The notes under the pieces are model-generated. The model did no database searches and was not told where the DNA came from. It saw only the letters and a program-made list of their open reading frames with translations. A stretch of DNA of 64,000 bases from Photorhabdus caribbeanensis (GTDB lineage Bacteria; Pseudomonadota; Gammaproteobacteria; Enterobacterales; Enterobacteriaceae). The stretch lies in assembly GCF_018448885.1 (NCBI RefSeq), contig NZ_RCWB01000030.1:1342-65341 (forward strand), read 5' to 3'. Position 1 is the stretch's first letter. Each line of letters opens with the position of its first letter. This document shows, in pieces, positions 18,170 through 26,907 of the stretch. The position numbers and the translations under genes are program-made.

Positions 18170-18724
18170 TCACTTATTTACCACAAAGGGCATAAGTTTA
18201 TTATCTACTGTTCCTAAAGATTGCAAAAATTGAGTGATATTATTTTGTGCCGCCCTGTTAATTGATTCTCTACCTCTTATATAACCCAGCAAAGCGTAAT
18301 TAAATGGTACAGTACCGTTTGACGATATATCTTCGCTATAAATTATACGACCATCGCTGCGATCAATTAATTCATACCTAGCTATTGCCTTTGTGGTCAT
18401 AGATGTCCCAAAAAGAGGCATGTCAATTGCCAAAATCTTAACAGCCAGATTGACTTTCTTATTAGCATCATCTTTAAATATAGCCATTCTTCCCAGAGCT
18501 TCTTCAAGGGATGCTTTCCAGAACTGAGGAACTTCTTCCATTCCAGCCTGAATACCCCCTTTTTGTTCTTCAGGTCTTGCAAGCACAATTGTTATTGATT
18601 TTAGTTCCGCATCAATTTTATGGCCGCTGACCCCCACATTTGGTACCGAGAAATTAAGTGGTGGTGGAGTTTGGCACCCAGAAAGAGTTACTACTAAAAG
18701 AAATATTGCAAAAAGACGCTTCAT
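18170..18724 (-). CDS. Putative lipoprotein, 184 aa
   Basis: A lipoprotein signal with lipobox LSGC (Cys17) precedes a soluble domain of about 165 residues with an alternating beta/alpha look (LKSITIVLARPEE, NLAVKILAIDMP, ARYELIDRSDGRIIYSEDI), which suggests a periplasmic or outer-membrane lipoprotein. The layout resembles small accessory lipoproteins of transport systems, but I cannot name a family. It is a single gene between the CRISPR leader and rimJ. Confidence 0.75.
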   Translation of the reverse strand: MKRLFAIFLLVVTLSGCQTPPPLNFSVPNVGVSGHKIDAELKSITIVLARPEEQKGGIQAGMEEVPQFWKASLEEALGRMAIFKDDANKKVNLAVKILAIDMPLFGTSMTTKAIARYELIDRSDGRIIYSEDISSNGTVPFNYALLGYIRGRESINRAAQNNITQFLQSLGTVDNKLMPFVVNK

Positions 18725-18880
18725 TATTAGTTTATTCCCATCCCAAAAATATGGATTACTATACCGCTAAAACTTAGTATCAATTAAGGGTGTATTATAC
18801 TTACTGAACTTATCCTTGAAATCATTTCAACTCAATTACGCCGTAATCTCATTAGCCACTGAAGACAGACAACCCAATAA

Positions 18881-19465
18881 TCAACTTTTTCCACTCCACT
18901 TGTCATCTGTCAATGCGGTTAATACGTGATCTTGCCAGACTCCATTAATCATCAAGTATTTCTTGGCATAACCTTCACGTTCAAAACCCAATCGTTCCAA
19001 CAATTTCCCACTACGATGATTATCCGGCATATAATTAGCCATAATCCGATGCATCCCCTGTTGACGTTGCATATAACGGATAGCTGGTTGTAAAGCTTCG
19101 TACATCATCCCTTTTCCCTGCCACTTTTCACCAAGCGAATATCCCAAATAACAGGCATGAAAAGCCCCACGCAGAATATTACTGAAATTGGCAACACCAA
19201 TAACTTCATTTTCATTTGGATCAAGTAGCAGAAAATGAAAAGCCGCGCTCTGTCTTTGCATCTCTATGATTAAATTCAATCGGTTTATCCAGCCAGAAGG
19301 CTGGCAATGGCTTCTATCTCTGGTCGGCTCCCAAGGTTTAAGAAACTCGTGATTTTCTGCATAGTACTCAGCCAAACGATAAGCATCCCGCTCGTACACC
19401 AAACGCACCACCATTCGTTCTGTTATCAGACGAACTTTCGGTAAAGTGGAACGATAACCAAACAT
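18881..19465 (-). CDS. rimJ: Ribosomal protein S5 alanine N-acetyltransferase RimJ
   Basis: The 194-residue GNAT-fold protein matches RimJ in length (194) and sequence: [13 protein letters not shown] at the start, the acetyl-CoA site segment [14 protein letters not shown] (Q/RxxGxG/A type, about residues 112-125), and [23 protein letters not shown]. RimJ acetylates the N-terminal Ala of ribosomal protein S5. It is divergent from mdtH as in E. coli. The usual downstream partners yceH and yceM are missing. Confidence 0.95.
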   Translation of the reverse strand: MFGYRSTLPKVRLITERMVVRLVYERDAYRLAEYYAENHEFLKPWEPTRDRSHCQPSGWINRLNLIIEMQRQSAAFHFLLLDPNENEVIGVANFSNILRGAFHACYLGYSLGEKWQGKGMMYEALQPAIRYMQRQQGMHRIMANYMPDNHRSGKLLERLGFEREGYAKKYLMINGVWQDHVLTALTDDKWSGKS

Positions 19466-19653
19466 TATTTCTCCCTAACTATGTTAATTTATCCGTTAAA
19501 AATTTAAGCTATTTATCTGTAAAAAACAGCTTCCAGTCATTACTTTACAATAAAAAAATATTATCCATAATTCACTATCCTAATGTTTGAATTAAGTACA
19601 GAATATAAAGCAACCATATTGTCCTTTCTTCTTTACTACTCCAATGGTGAGCA

Positions 19654-20859
19654 ATGTCACTGGTTTCACAAGCACGTAGCCTGGGTAAGTACTTCCTGCT
19701 ATTCGATAACTTGCTGGTCGTTCTGGGTTTCTTCGTCGTCTTTCCTTTAATATCAATACATTTCGTTGAGCAACTGGGTTGGGCCGCGCTGATTGTCGGT
19801 TTTGCGCTTGGTTTACGTCAGTTTGTACAACAGGGTTTCGGCATTTTCGGTGGCGCAATTGCAGACCGTTTTGGCGCGAAGCCGATGATCGTCACCGGTA
19901 TGCTATTACGCGCCCTTGGCTTTGCTTTAATCGCCTTAGCCACCGAACCGTGGATACTGTGGCTTGCCTGCATATTATCCGCACTGGGGGGGACCTTATT
20001 TGATCCTCCCCGGACCGCACTGGTCATCAAACTAACCCGACCGCATGAACGCGGCCGTTTCTTCTCTCTGCTATTGATGCAAGACAGCGCTGGCGCAGTT
20101 ATCGGCGCACTGATTGGTAGCTGGCTGCTGCAATACGATTTCCAACTTGTCTGCTGGACAGGTGCCGGTGTTTTCGTTCTGGCAGCCATCTGGAATGCAT
20201 TATTCCTCCCTGCCTACCGAATTTCTACTACCCGCACTCCCATCTGGGAAGGAATGGAGCGCGTTATTAAAGATCGCCGCTTCTTCACCTATGTATTGAC
20301 GTTGACCGGCTACTTTATGCTGTCTGTCCAAGTCATGTTGATGTTCCCGATTATCATTAACGAAATCGCCGGAACACCCGCTGCGGTGAAATGGATGTAC
20401 GCGATTGAAGCAACCCTATCGCTCACTTTACTGTATCCGATCGCCCGTTGGAGCGAAAAACGATTCCGGTTAGAACAGCGTCTAATGGCCGGGCTTTTCC
20501 TGATGAGCCTGAGCATGTTCCCAGTCGGTTTGATTGGTGAAATAAACACCTTGTTTGGTCTTATTTGTCTGTTCTATCTCGGTACCATCACCGCTGAACC
20601 TGCCCGCGAAACATTAAGTGCTTCACTGGCTGATCCGCGCGCGCGTGGCAGTTATATGGGATTTAGCCGTCTTGGGTTGGCTCTGGGCGGCGCCTTGGGT
20701 TATACCGGCGGTGGTTGGTTATATGATACCGGTCATGCGCTGCATATGCCGCAATTACCTTGGTTCCTGCTTGGGATTATTGGCTTAATCACGCTGTACG
20801 CCCTGCACCGTCAATTCAACCAACGTAAAATTGAATCTGCCATGCTGAGTGGCAGTTAA
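19654..20859 (+). CDS. mdtH: Multidrug efflux MFS transporter MdtH
   Basis: The 401-residue protein (E. coli MdtH 402) begins [16 protein letters not shown] and has 12 predicted membrane helices and the MFS motif [12 protein letters not shown] after helix 2 (about residues 67-79). The family exports drugs by proton antiport; MdtH confers quinolone tolerance in E. coli when overexpressed. It is divergent from rimJ and followed by yceB, the enterobacterial order. Confidence 0.95.
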   Translation: MSLVSQARSLGKYFLLFDNLLVVLGFFVVFPLISIHFVEQLGWAALIVGFALGLRQFVQQGFGIFGGAIADRFGAKPMIVTGMLLRALGFALIALATEPWILWLACILSALGGTLFDPPRTALVIKLTRPHERGRFFSLLLMQDSAGAVIGALIGSWLLQYDFQLVCWTGAGVFVLAAIWNALFLPAYRISTTRTPIWEGMERVIKDRRFFTYVLTLTGYFMLSVQVMLMFPIIINEIAGTPAAVKWMYAIEATLSLTLLYPIARWSEKRFRLEQRLMAGLFLMSLSMFPVGLIGEINTLFGLICLFYLGTITAEPARETLSASLADPRARGSYMGFSRLGLALGGALGYTGGGWLYDTGHALHMPQLPWFLLGIIGLITLYALHRQFNQRKIESAMLSGS

Positions 20860-20897
20860 TGAGGTAAAATCTGCCCTCCAAAATCAAAGGAGTCGAT

Positions 20898-21461
20898 ATG
20901 AGAAAATTTTTCTTGGGGGCAGTATTGCTGCTAGCAGGGCTAATCAGTGGTTGCGATCAGTTCAAAAGCGTCAGCATCAGCGAAGAGCTAATTAATGGTT
21001 ATCTGGCAAAACACGTCCATTACCAGAAACAGATCGAGTTACATAGTATCGCCATCGCAGATATTGAATTAACAGAACTATCCAGCCAAATTGGCCGGGC
21101 GGAACCTGACAAAATAGCGTTAACCGGCCGTGCAAACGTAAATATTACCTCTCTGCTTGGCCTGGCAAAAGCTGACATGAAGCTTACCCTGAAAGCACAA
21201 CCTGTTTTTGAACAGGAAAAAGGCGCTATTTTTCTGAAAGCATTGGAAATCGTTGATTACCAAATTACGCAGGAAAAAATGGAAAAACCGATTAATGCAT
21301 TAGTTCCTTATCTGAATAAATCACTCAGCGCTTTCTTTGATACTCACCCGGTTTATGTATTGAAACCGGATCACAGCAAAGCTGAAGCAGCAGCTAAAAC
21401 ATTAGCAGAAAGGTTAGAAATAAAACCCGGCAAATTAGTTATCATGCTGACCGATAAATAA
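20898..21461 (+). CDS. yceB: Lipoprotein YceB (DUF1439)
   Basis: The 187-residue product has a lipobox ISGC (Cys19) and the DUF1439 fold segments SISEELINGYLAKH and KPINALVPYLNKSL that match E. coli YceB (186 residues). It is an outer-membrane-type lipoprotein of unclear role; structures show a lipid-binding (SMP/BPI-like) fold for this family. RBS AAAGGAG precedes the ATG at 20898. A strong terminator follows. Confidence 0.92.
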   Translation: MRKFFLGAVLLLAGLISGCDQFKSVSISEELINGYLAKHVHYQKQIELHSIAIADIELTELSSQIGRAEPDKIALTGRANVNITSLLGLAKADMKLTLKAQPVFEQEKGAIFLKALEIVDYQITQEKMEKPINALVPYLNKSLSAFFDTHPVYVLKPDHSKAEAAAKTLAERLEIKPGKLVIMLTDK

Positions 21462-21479
21462 CTTTCATCGAGATATCGC

Positions 21480-21514
21480 AAAAAGGCAAATAACTCGAAA
21501 TTATTTGCCTTTTT
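21480..21514. terminator. Bidirectional intrinsic terminator
   Basis: AAAAAGGCAAATAA and TTATTTGCCTTTTT flank a 7-base loop, giving A-run, perfect stem and T-run on both strands. It separates convergent yceB and ycdY. Confidence 0.92.
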
Positions 21515-21526
21515 ATCATCTTAAAA

Positions 21527-22066
21527 TTAAGACTCCAGCTCTTCTCTTAACGCTTGTAACGCCTCACGAGTCATCATTGCTAATGTCCGGTAGAAACCGG
21601 TTGTGGCATGGGCTTCCACTTTCCCCAGAAATTGCCCACACCACGGCAGAAGATATTCATCAAACAGCTCAATCTGCCCCTGAACCTCATCTTCTGCCGC
21701 CTGATCCTCTAGCCATGAAGCACCTAATAGCAGAGAACCAAACTGATCGACTGGCCCATCTGACAATGGCATGCCTCGTTCGGTCAGAAATTGACGAATA
21801 TCGTTTTCACTCTCCCCGGTATAGTCAGAACGGCGGCTTGGTACACTAGCATTATCGCCATAAAACAGTGCCATATAATCAGTTTGCATTGCTGATAGAT
21901 CACAGTTTTGTTGCAAGCGATCCAACAACGCATCTTGCTCCAATGGCCATGATTGCTTCAATTTACCTTCGACAATCACCGTCAGAAGTGGTTTCAGAAT
22001 CGGGTCTTGCGGTTGACGATTAAATAAAGTCCCTAAAATACGGCAGACTATTGAAAATTCATTCAT
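21527..22066 (-). CDS. ycdY: TorD/DmsD-family chaperone YcdY
   Basis: The 179-residue helical protein matches E. coli YcdY along its length: MNEFSIVCRILGTLFNRQPQDP at the start, WPLEQDALLDRLQ, SWLEDQAAEDE and FLGKVEAHATT. YcdY belongs to the redox-enzyme-maturation chaperones and in E. coli helps the zinc enzyme YcdX. The start is ATG 22066, which equals the E. coli start; the open frame extends 19 codons further without a better site. It lies 72 bases after ghrA. ycdX is not present next to it. Confidence 0.93.
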   Translation of the reverse strand: MNEFSIVCRILGTLFNRQPQDPILKPLLTVIVEGKLKQSWPLEQDALLDRLQQNCDLSAMQTDYMALFYGDNASVPSRRSDYTGESENDIRQFLTERGMPLSDGPVDQFGSLLLGASWLEDQAAEDEVQGQIELFDEYLLPWCGQFLGKVEAHATTGFYRTLAMMTREALQALREELES

Positions 22067-22138
22067 CTCAGTTTCCAAACAAATAGCAATTTTGTCATTA
22101 TTGTCTCCAATAGCCGCCCCCACTGTAAAGAGACGTTA

Positions 22139-23080
22139 TTAATATCCTAGTTTCATATCCACAACACTGGTTGGTAATTCCCCGTTTTCAATCCGTCGAA
22201 TATTTTCACTAATTGTATCCATAGCGATATCGGGAATAGTAATAGCCGCAATATGTGGCGTCACCGTTATACGGGGATGAGTCCAGAATGGGTGCATCTC
22301 TGGTAGTGGTTCCTCAACAAACACATCCAATGCCGCCCCGGCGATATAACCTTTATCAATCGCCACCAACAGATCATGTTCTACTAAATGGGCGCCTCGT
22401 GCGATATTAATCAAATATGACTTTGGTTTTAGCTGGCTAAACAGCGATAAATTCAGGATACCACGGGTTTTTGGCGTATCGGGCAGCAAATTAATAAGCA
22501 CCTTACTGCCGGAGAGAAAATCGCCCAATTGATCTTCACCGTGAAAACTAACTATGTTATTAACCTGTTTTGGAGTACGGCTCCAGCTACGTACAGTAAA
22601 GCCAAGCTCAACTAACGTCTCTGCAACACTGCGTCCCAGAACACCGGCGCCCAACACGCCGACGACAAAATCTTTGCGATCATGGGGTACGAGTTGTTTC
22701 CACATTCTTTGCCCTTGTTGCAGCTTATACTCATCCATGCGCCGCAAATAATGTAAAACCATTGCTACCGCATACTCTTGCATTTGCCGCCCCATCCCCG
22801 CATCTTCGAGCCGCATCAGTGGCACACCGGCGGGTAACATCCCTGGTCTTTGTTGCTCCTGTTTCAAAATGGCCTCTACTCCTGCACCTAAAGTAAAAAT
22901 CCCTTTCAATTCGGAGCGATTTGCCAACATCTCATAGGGAGGGGCCCAAACCATTGCATAATCCGCATGCTTATTATCGCCGCGTTTCCATGCGCGGATA
23001 TTAATATTGGGCAGTCGTTGCTGCATACCTTGAATCCACTGAGCAGCATCAAAAAAGGGGTGGTAAAAGATAATTTCCAT
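22139..23080 (-). CDS. ghrA: Glyoxylate/hydroxypyruvate reductase A
   Basis: The 313-residue D-2-hydroxyacid dehydrogenase matches GhrA (312 in E. coli). It has the NAD(P) dinucleotide loop VLGAGVLGRSVAETL (about 142-156), followed by WSRT, where an Arg after the second beta strand favours NADPH, then LINIARGAHLV and the catalytic His in TPHIAAIT. It reduces glyoxylate and hydroxypyruvate in the cytoplasm. It is followed by ycdY in the same direction. Confidence 0.95.
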   Translation of the reverse strand: MEIIFYHPFFDAAQWIQGMQQRLPNINIRAWKRGDNKHADYAMVWAPPYEMLANRSELKGIFTLGAGVEAILKQEQQRPGMLPAGVPLMRLEDAGMGRQMQEYAVAMVLHYLRRMDEYKLQQGQRMWKQLVPHDRKDFVVGVLGAGVLGRSVAETLVELGFTVRSWSRTPKQVNNIVSFHGEDQLGDFLSGSKVLINLLPDTPKTRGILNLSLFSQLKPKSYLINIARGAHLVEHDLLVAIDKGYIAGAALDVFVEEPLPEMHPFWTHPRITVTPHIAAITIPDIAMDTISENIRRIENGELPTSVVDMKLGY

Positions 23081-23325
23081 GACTATTTATCCTCATCTTA
23101 CATTTTCATACAGGGTTATCTGATGATTGAGTGTAGGTTGCAAGTCCCTTTGTTAATCATCATTACGAAAATTTTGAGAATGTTAAGTAGTTAACGAATT
23201 CATTTTTTTCTTATTGAAGGGCTTGTATCTATCCATTTCAGCGGCATTGATTGGATATCAATTCACCGAATTGACTCTTATTTAGCTAAGCAATCAAAAA
23301 ACCAAAGAAAAGTATCAGAAGAGTG
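23081..23325. other. Intergenic region ghrA to tRNA-Ser
   Basis: Divergent gap of about 245 bp before the tRNA promoter. No gene is seen. Confidence 0.4.
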
Positions 23326-23354
23326 TTGACGCTTGTAATGGTTTTCCCTATAGT
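23326..23354 (+). promoter_or_regulatory. Sigma-70 promoter of tRNA-Ser
   Basis: TTGACG (23326-23331) and TATAGT (23349-23354) are 17 bases apart and followed by a GC-rich discriminator (GCGCCCCG), typical of stable-RNA promoters under stringent control. The tRNA starts 53 bases downstream. Confidence 0.85.
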
Positions 23355-23407
23355 AGCGCCCCGTTGCAGCGACGATGTTAAACAAAGTTACTGGAATGAA
23401 AAAAGAT

Positions 23408-23497
23408 GGTGAGGTGTCCGAGTGGCTGAAGGAGCACGCCTGGAAAGTGTGTATACGTGAAAACGTATCGAGGGTTCGAATCCCTCCCTCACCGCCA
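23408..23497 (+). tRNA. tRNA-Ser (anticodon GGA)
   Basis: A 90-base class II tRNA with acceptor GGTGAGG pairing with CCTCACC, D-arm GAGTGGCTGAAGG, the anticodon loop CTGGAAA giving GGA, a long variable arm GTGTATACG...CGTAT, T-arm GGTTCGAATCC and encoded CCA. It equals E. coli tRNA-Ser(GGA) at most positions and reads UCC/UCU. Confidence 0.98.
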
Positions 23498-23823
23498 GAA
23501 TTGAAGAGAAGCTCAGGTTAGATACCTGGGCTTTTTACTTGTATATACCCCCGATGCAGGGAGGGTCGAGAACCCTCGACTAGGGTTCGACAAAACGGCT
23601 TGCCGTTTTGGACCGCCAACGGCGGCCCGCAGGGTGAGCGCAGCGAATCCATCCCTCCCTCACCGCCAGATTCGAAAGAAAGCTCAGGTTTACCACCTGG
23701 GCTTTTTTACTTGCATATACCCCCGATGCAGGGAGGGTCGAGAACCCTCGACTAGGGTTCGACAAAACGGCCTGCCGTTTTGGACCGCCAACGGCGGCCC
23801 GCAGGGTGAGCGCAGCGAATCCA
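23481..23823 (+). repeat. Two ~172-bp tandem repeats starting in the tRNA-Ser 3' end
   Basis: Unit 1 (23481-23651) begins inside the tRNA T-arm/acceptor (TCCCTCCCTCACCGCCA) and unit 2 (23652-23823) repeats it almost base for base; a third, incomplete start follows at 23824. Each unit holds a Rho-independent terminator (GCTCAGGT/ACCTGGGC) and a palindromic GC-rich part (AAAACGG/CCGTTTT, CCGCCAACGGCGG). Duplicated tRNA 3' ends are typical scars of integration at tRNA genes, but no integrase is present. Confidence 0.85.
23511..23536 (+). terminator. tRNA-Ser terminator
   Basis: GCTCAGGT (23511-23518) pairs with ACCTGGGC (23524-23531), followed by TTTTT. A second copy lies at 23682-23708 and a third behind higA. 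Confidence 0.85.
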
Positions 23824-23857
23824 TCCCTCCCTCTCCGTCACACCTTAGTTCAAATGA

Positions 23858-23906
23858 TGTTGCGTAACAAGGAACACTTTGCTATAAGATTTCTTGTAGC
23901 GCAACA
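23858..23906 (+). promoter_or_regulatory. Probable operator-promoter of higBA
   Basis: TGTTGCGTAACAAG (23858-23871) and CTTGTAGCGCAACA (23893-23906) form an inverted repeat matching at 12 of 14 positions. A possible -10 (TATAAG at 23883) lies between the arms. The site is immediately upstream of higB, where HigA-type antitoxins bind to repress their own operon. Confidence 0.6.
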
Positions 23907-23920
23907 CGGAGCGATAAGGA

Positions 23921-24199
23921 ATGATAAAGAGTTTCAAGCATAAAGGACTGCGCCAATTTTTTGAAAAAGGTGTTTCTGTTGGAATTAACCCTCAACATGC
24001 AAACAAACTCCGCCAACGACTCGCTGTTATTAACGAAGCTGAGGATATAGGGGAAATCAATCTTCCCGGATACAATCTACATCCTTTAACGGGAAACAGA
24101 CAAGGACAGTGGACAATTACCATTTCAGGAAATTGGCGTGTGACATTCGAATTTATCGATGGTGACGCGTACATCGTTAACTATGAGGATTATCATTAA
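23921..24199 (+). CDS. higB: HigB-like toxin (RelE superfamily)
   Basis: The 92-residue product matches HigB toxins: [17 protein letters not shown] at the start, [13 protein letters not shown], and the C-terminal [23 protein letters not shown] with the basic and His residues of the RelE-type RNase fold. HigB cuts mRNA on the ribosome. The toxin gene comes first and overlaps higA (TAATG), the typical higBA order. The pair sits between copies of the tRNA-Ser downstream repeat. Confidence 0.92.
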   Translation: MIKSFKHKGLRQFFEKGVSVGINPQHANKLRQRLAVINEAEDIGEINLPGYNLHPLTGNRQGQWTITISGNWRVTFEFIDGDAYIVNYEDYH

Positions 24200-24501
24200 T
24201 GAAAATGTTTAACCCACCTCACCCAGGCGAAATTATTGCTGACTCTTTGGAAGAACTAGGTTTAGGAATTCGTGATCTAGCGCGAGCATTGAATGTTGCT
24301 CCATCTACGGCTCAACGTCTAGTATCGTGCAAAGCAGCAGTCACGCCAGAGATGGCAATAAAACTGTCGAAAGTACTTGGTAGCTCTCCACGGTTGTGGC
24401 TAAAACTGCAAGAAACTTATAGCCTTGATAAAGCAGAAAAGACAGTTGATATTTCCAAACTGACACCGTTATTTAAACCTATCTATGTATCTCATACCTA
24501 A
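24199..24501 (+). CDS. higA: HigA-like antitoxin (XRE/HTH)
   Basis: The 100-residue product has the HigA opening [22 protein letters not shown] and an XRE-type helix-turn-helix (about residues 20-70: [27 protein letters not shown]). It neutralises HigB and represses the operon. It starts within the higB stop codon. A copy of the tRNA-Ser terminator repeat follows it. Confidence 0.93.
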   Translation: MKMFNPPHPGEIIADSLEELGLGIRDLARALNVAPSTAQRLVSCKAAVTPEMAIKLSKVLGSSPRLWLKLQETYSLDKAEKTVDISKLTPLFKPIYVSHT

Positions 24502-24516
24502 AAGTCAACAACCCGA

Positions 24517-24543
24517 GCTCAGGTTTACCACCTGAGCTTTTTA
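24517..24543 (+). terminator. Terminator behind higA, third copy of the tRNA-Ser terminator
   Basis: GCTCAGGT/ACCTGAGC stem with TTTTT, followed by TATATACCCCGATGCAGG as in the tandem units at 23541 and 23713. The flanking match continues only about 25 bases. Confidence 0.85.
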
Positions 24544-24580
24544 CCTGTATATACCCCGATGCAGGAAAGGCCGAAAACTC

Positions 24581-25012
24581 TTAACTCTTCTCAACTAAAA
24601 ACAAAACCGTACGCTTCATATCATTTTGTTTTATATTTATGAGTACATTATCTTTACGCCAATATTCATCATGCCAATATTCGTCAAAATATTTTTCAAA
24701 ACCCATACTTTCAACATATTTTATTAATTCTGATTTACTATTCAAATTCACATTCGAGAAAACAATTTTATTAATTATTGTTGACGTTCCATCAGGTGAA
24801 TCATAGTATATGACATAATCATTTGAAATTAAGGGAATACTCTTAATTTCATCAAAGGTAAACATATTATAATAAATAAAATTTTCTTTCGTATATGACA
24901 AGTTAACATTTGCAAGCGACATAATAAAAACCAGAGCACACCCAATGAGGACGGATATAACAACAATTATACGTATAAAACTATTCAATTGAAATCCCAG
25001 CATATTCCACAC
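24581..25012 (-). CDS. Hypothetical membrane-anchored protein, 143 aa
   Basis: The N-terminus holds one hydrophobic segment (about 11-32), followed by a soluble, Asp/Tyr/Ser-rich part, so it is probably anchored in the inner membrane and faces the periplasm. The frame overlaps the 3' end of the upstream gene by 32 bases, so the two are co-transcribed. No family recognised. An effector-immunity type pairing with the 227-residue protein is possible but not supported by more than order and overlap. Confidence 0.55.
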   Translation of the reverse strand: MWNMLGFQLNSFIRIIVVISVLIGCALVFIMSLANVNLSYTKENFIYYNMFTFDEIKSIPLISNDYVIYYDSPDGTSTIINKIVFSNVNLNSKSELIKYVESMGFEKYFDEYWHDEYWRKDNVLINIKQNDMKRTVLFLVEKS

Positions 25013-25664
25013 CTAAATTAACCCCAGTCTGCTCGCTAATATGTATTATATTATGACCTGTTTTCATATCACTGATGGGTGATATAATATTTAAAAAACC
25101 AGGTAGAGACGTATAATAAGGTCTTGCATTATTTGGATATTTTTCAGGATTAGGAAACAATAATGGCTTAAAAATTTTATTTTTATATTTACCTATCGGC
25201 CCATAGTAATCCCATCGCTTAAATGCTTCCTCTTTACTTACTACGCCTAACTGAGATAAATAATCAATGCCATTTACAGCCCGATAAAAACCAAGTAAAT
25301 TGGAAATTAAATCTTCACCACTATAACCACTATCCGTAACCCAATTAAAAGGAAAAGAATCTTGATAGGATTCAAATAAATGCGTTGTATACATCATAAT
25401 AGTAAGAGCAACTCTCTTCTTATCATGCAAAGATAAACCTCGTCTAACTTTCCATCTTGTTATTTTAGATGTCCCATATTTACGTCCCTTCCCCATATAT
25501 TGGACGTATCTAATAGTAAAATATGACTCTTTAGTATCATCACCTGCATTTATAGCAGCCATTAATTTTCTTGCGTCATCACCTTTAGCATGCCCCAAAT
25601 CGATCCATCCCAATTTCTCTGTGTAAACCAGTCTTCCGTGTTCTATATCAAACCTTGTGGTCAT
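24981..25664 (-). CDS. Hypothetical protein, 227 aa, resembling DUF4056 proteins
   Basis: The 227-residue protein has no signal peptide. The segments WIDLGHAKGDDARKL near the N-terminus and GYSGEDLISNLLGFYRAV (about residues 110-127) resemble DUF4056, a family of unknown function often found as lipoproteins or secreted proteins; the His in GHAKGDD and acidic residues could be functional. The assignment is from memory and moderate at best. It precedes and overlaps a small membrane-anchored gene. Confidence 0.55.
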   Translation of the reverse strand: MTTRFDIEHGRLVYTEKLGWIDLGHAKGDDARKLMAAINAGDDTKESYFTIRYVQYMGKGRKYGTSKITRWKVRRGLSLHDKKRVALTIMMYTTHLFESYQDSFPFNWVTDSGYSGEDLISNLLGFYRAVNGIDYLSQLGVVSKEEAFKRWDYYGPIGKYKNKIFKPLLFPNPEKYPNNARPYYTSLPGFLNIISPISDMKTGHNIIHISEQTGVNLGVEYAGISIE

Positions 25665-25997
25665 TATAACACCTGTAATTTATAGTGAATTGTATAAAAA
25701 CTTCGGTTCACGTACGGTTTCGTTCCACCTGTCAAACTATCACTTTCTGTAGAATATGATTATCCACTGTACCTGTAAAGTTGATCCATTTAGAACTAAC
25801 TGATAAAACCCTGTTTTCTACCTATCTTTATTTTAGAACCAGTTATTCTTTTTTCAGCTTTTCTACTGAATTATTGGGAACCTGCTCAAGTTTCCCTACC
25901 GGTGAATTAATCTGCTTTTTGATAAGTGGCGGCTACCGTGTTATCACCTCCATCCAATGTTTGGGGTTAGTTCATAAAGATTTGGGCTTGCTACTTG
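25665..25997. other. Intergenic region with possible intron relic
   Basis: This 330-bp gap contains a 35-base segment that folds like a group II intron domain V (25687-25721, see findings). The plus-strand frame across 25781-26000 has no recognisable product and runs into an ERIC, so I do not call it a gene. Confidence 0.4.
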
Positions 25998-26124
25998 TAT
26001 ATCCGTCATCTTTCAAATTGCCTCTTTGTTGGCTGCACTCACTCACCCCGGTAACAGAGTTATCTATGCTCCCGGGGATTCGCTACCTTTTCGTCGCGAT
26101 ACATCTTGAAATCTATAGGGTATA
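25998..26124 (+). repeat. ERIC, copy D, 127 bp
   Basis: Full-length ERIC from TATATCCG to GGGTATA in the same orientation as copies A to C. It lies immediately past the terminator of the 193-residue exported protein gene. Confidence 0.93.
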
Positions 26125-26148
26125 TAAAAAAACCACCCGAAGGTGGTT
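26125..26148 (-). terminator. Intrinsic terminator of the 193-aa gene
   Basis: On the minus strand AACCACC-TTCG-GGTGGTT is followed by an unbroken T-run, ten bases past the stop at 26158. The stem is perfect. Confidence 0.92.
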
Positions 26149-26157
26149 ATTGCCGTC

Positions 26158-26739
26158 TCAAACATCTTCATCCAGTTTTTCACGATCTAATTCCAGTAAT
26201 TCTTGAAATTCCTTTAATCCCCTTAATTCCTGGATTTTATTCTCTAAATCTGGGATCGTATGAACATCTGGACTCGTATAAATCAGTCGACTGGTTTCTA
26301 TGCCTTCTTTGCTACACATTATATGTATATCAACTAATACCGTATTATTATCATAACCTATAGACATAGTTCCATTGTATTTGAGCGCATTTTCAAACTC
26401 TTCTTTTGATGGATACGATGATTCATTTCCATACTTTTTCTCTAACGATTTGCTTACTGGCTTCACGAGGCGGCCAATATCAATCTCTAATCTTTTAAAT
26501 TTTCCATTTAAAAAGAATGCCATTGCTTCCTGCTTTCTGTTAGCAAACGAAAAGTCAGAACATGAATAAAGTGATACTTCTTTTATTTGAGGGCTTCCCT
26601 CAAATTTTTCAAAATCACATAACCTCTTCGAAAGAAATTCTTCTTCTGTCATGCCAAACTTTGCATCTTTATACCCATCAACTGCCATTGCACCAAAGCT
26701 AATCATTCCCAATGCAAGCATAACTGCCAATTTTTTCAT
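26158..26739 (-). CDS. Hypothetical exported protein, 193 aa
   Basis: A clear signal peptide (MKKLAVMLALGMISFGAMA, cleavage about residue 19) precedes a periplasmic domain with three or four Cys. The middle starts DAKFGMTEEEFLS, a pattern seen in small periplasmic proteins of unknown role that sense or bind peptides. The gene has a strong RBS (AGGAGATA) and its own terminator. It stands between a full ERIC (25998-26124) and a half ERIC (26846-26907). I do not recognise a named family. Confidence 0.7.
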   Translation of the reverse strand: MKKLAVMLALGMISFGAMAVDGYKDAKFGMTEEEFLSKRLCDFEKFEGSPQIKEVSLYSCSDFSFANRKQEAMAFFLNGKFKRLEIDIGRLVKPVSKSLEKKYGNESSYPSKEEFENALKYNGTMSIGYDNNTVLVDIHIMCSKEGIETSRLIYTSPDVHTIPDLENKIQELRGLKEFQELLELDREKLDEDV

Positions 26740-26845
26740 ATTATCTCCTTTTGCTTAACGCAATGATAACAATGAGAACAGTGTTAAGCCAACCCCACAA
26801 ACCTCTATCAAATCCCCAAATATGGATGTTTTGGCGAATTTTTTC

Positions 26846-26907
26846 GCTATGCTCCCGGGGATTCGCTACCTTCCCATCGCAATGCATCTTGAAATCCATA
26901 GGATATA
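26846..26907 (+). repeat. ERIC half copy E (right part only)
   Basis: Only the right ~60 bp of an ERIC remain, from CTATGCTCCC to GGATATA. The half ends directly at the luxE stop codon at 26908, so the luxE transcript would run into it. Confidence 0.88.

Noticed and set aside
23580-23867. Short frames on both strands in the tRNA-Ser downstream repeats
   Set aside because: They lie in the tandem 172-bp non-coding units and over terminators.
25781-26206. 141-codon plus-strand frame behind the 227-aa gene
   Set aside because: It has no ribosome site, no recognisable product, and its second half is ERIC copy D; composition is not coding-like.
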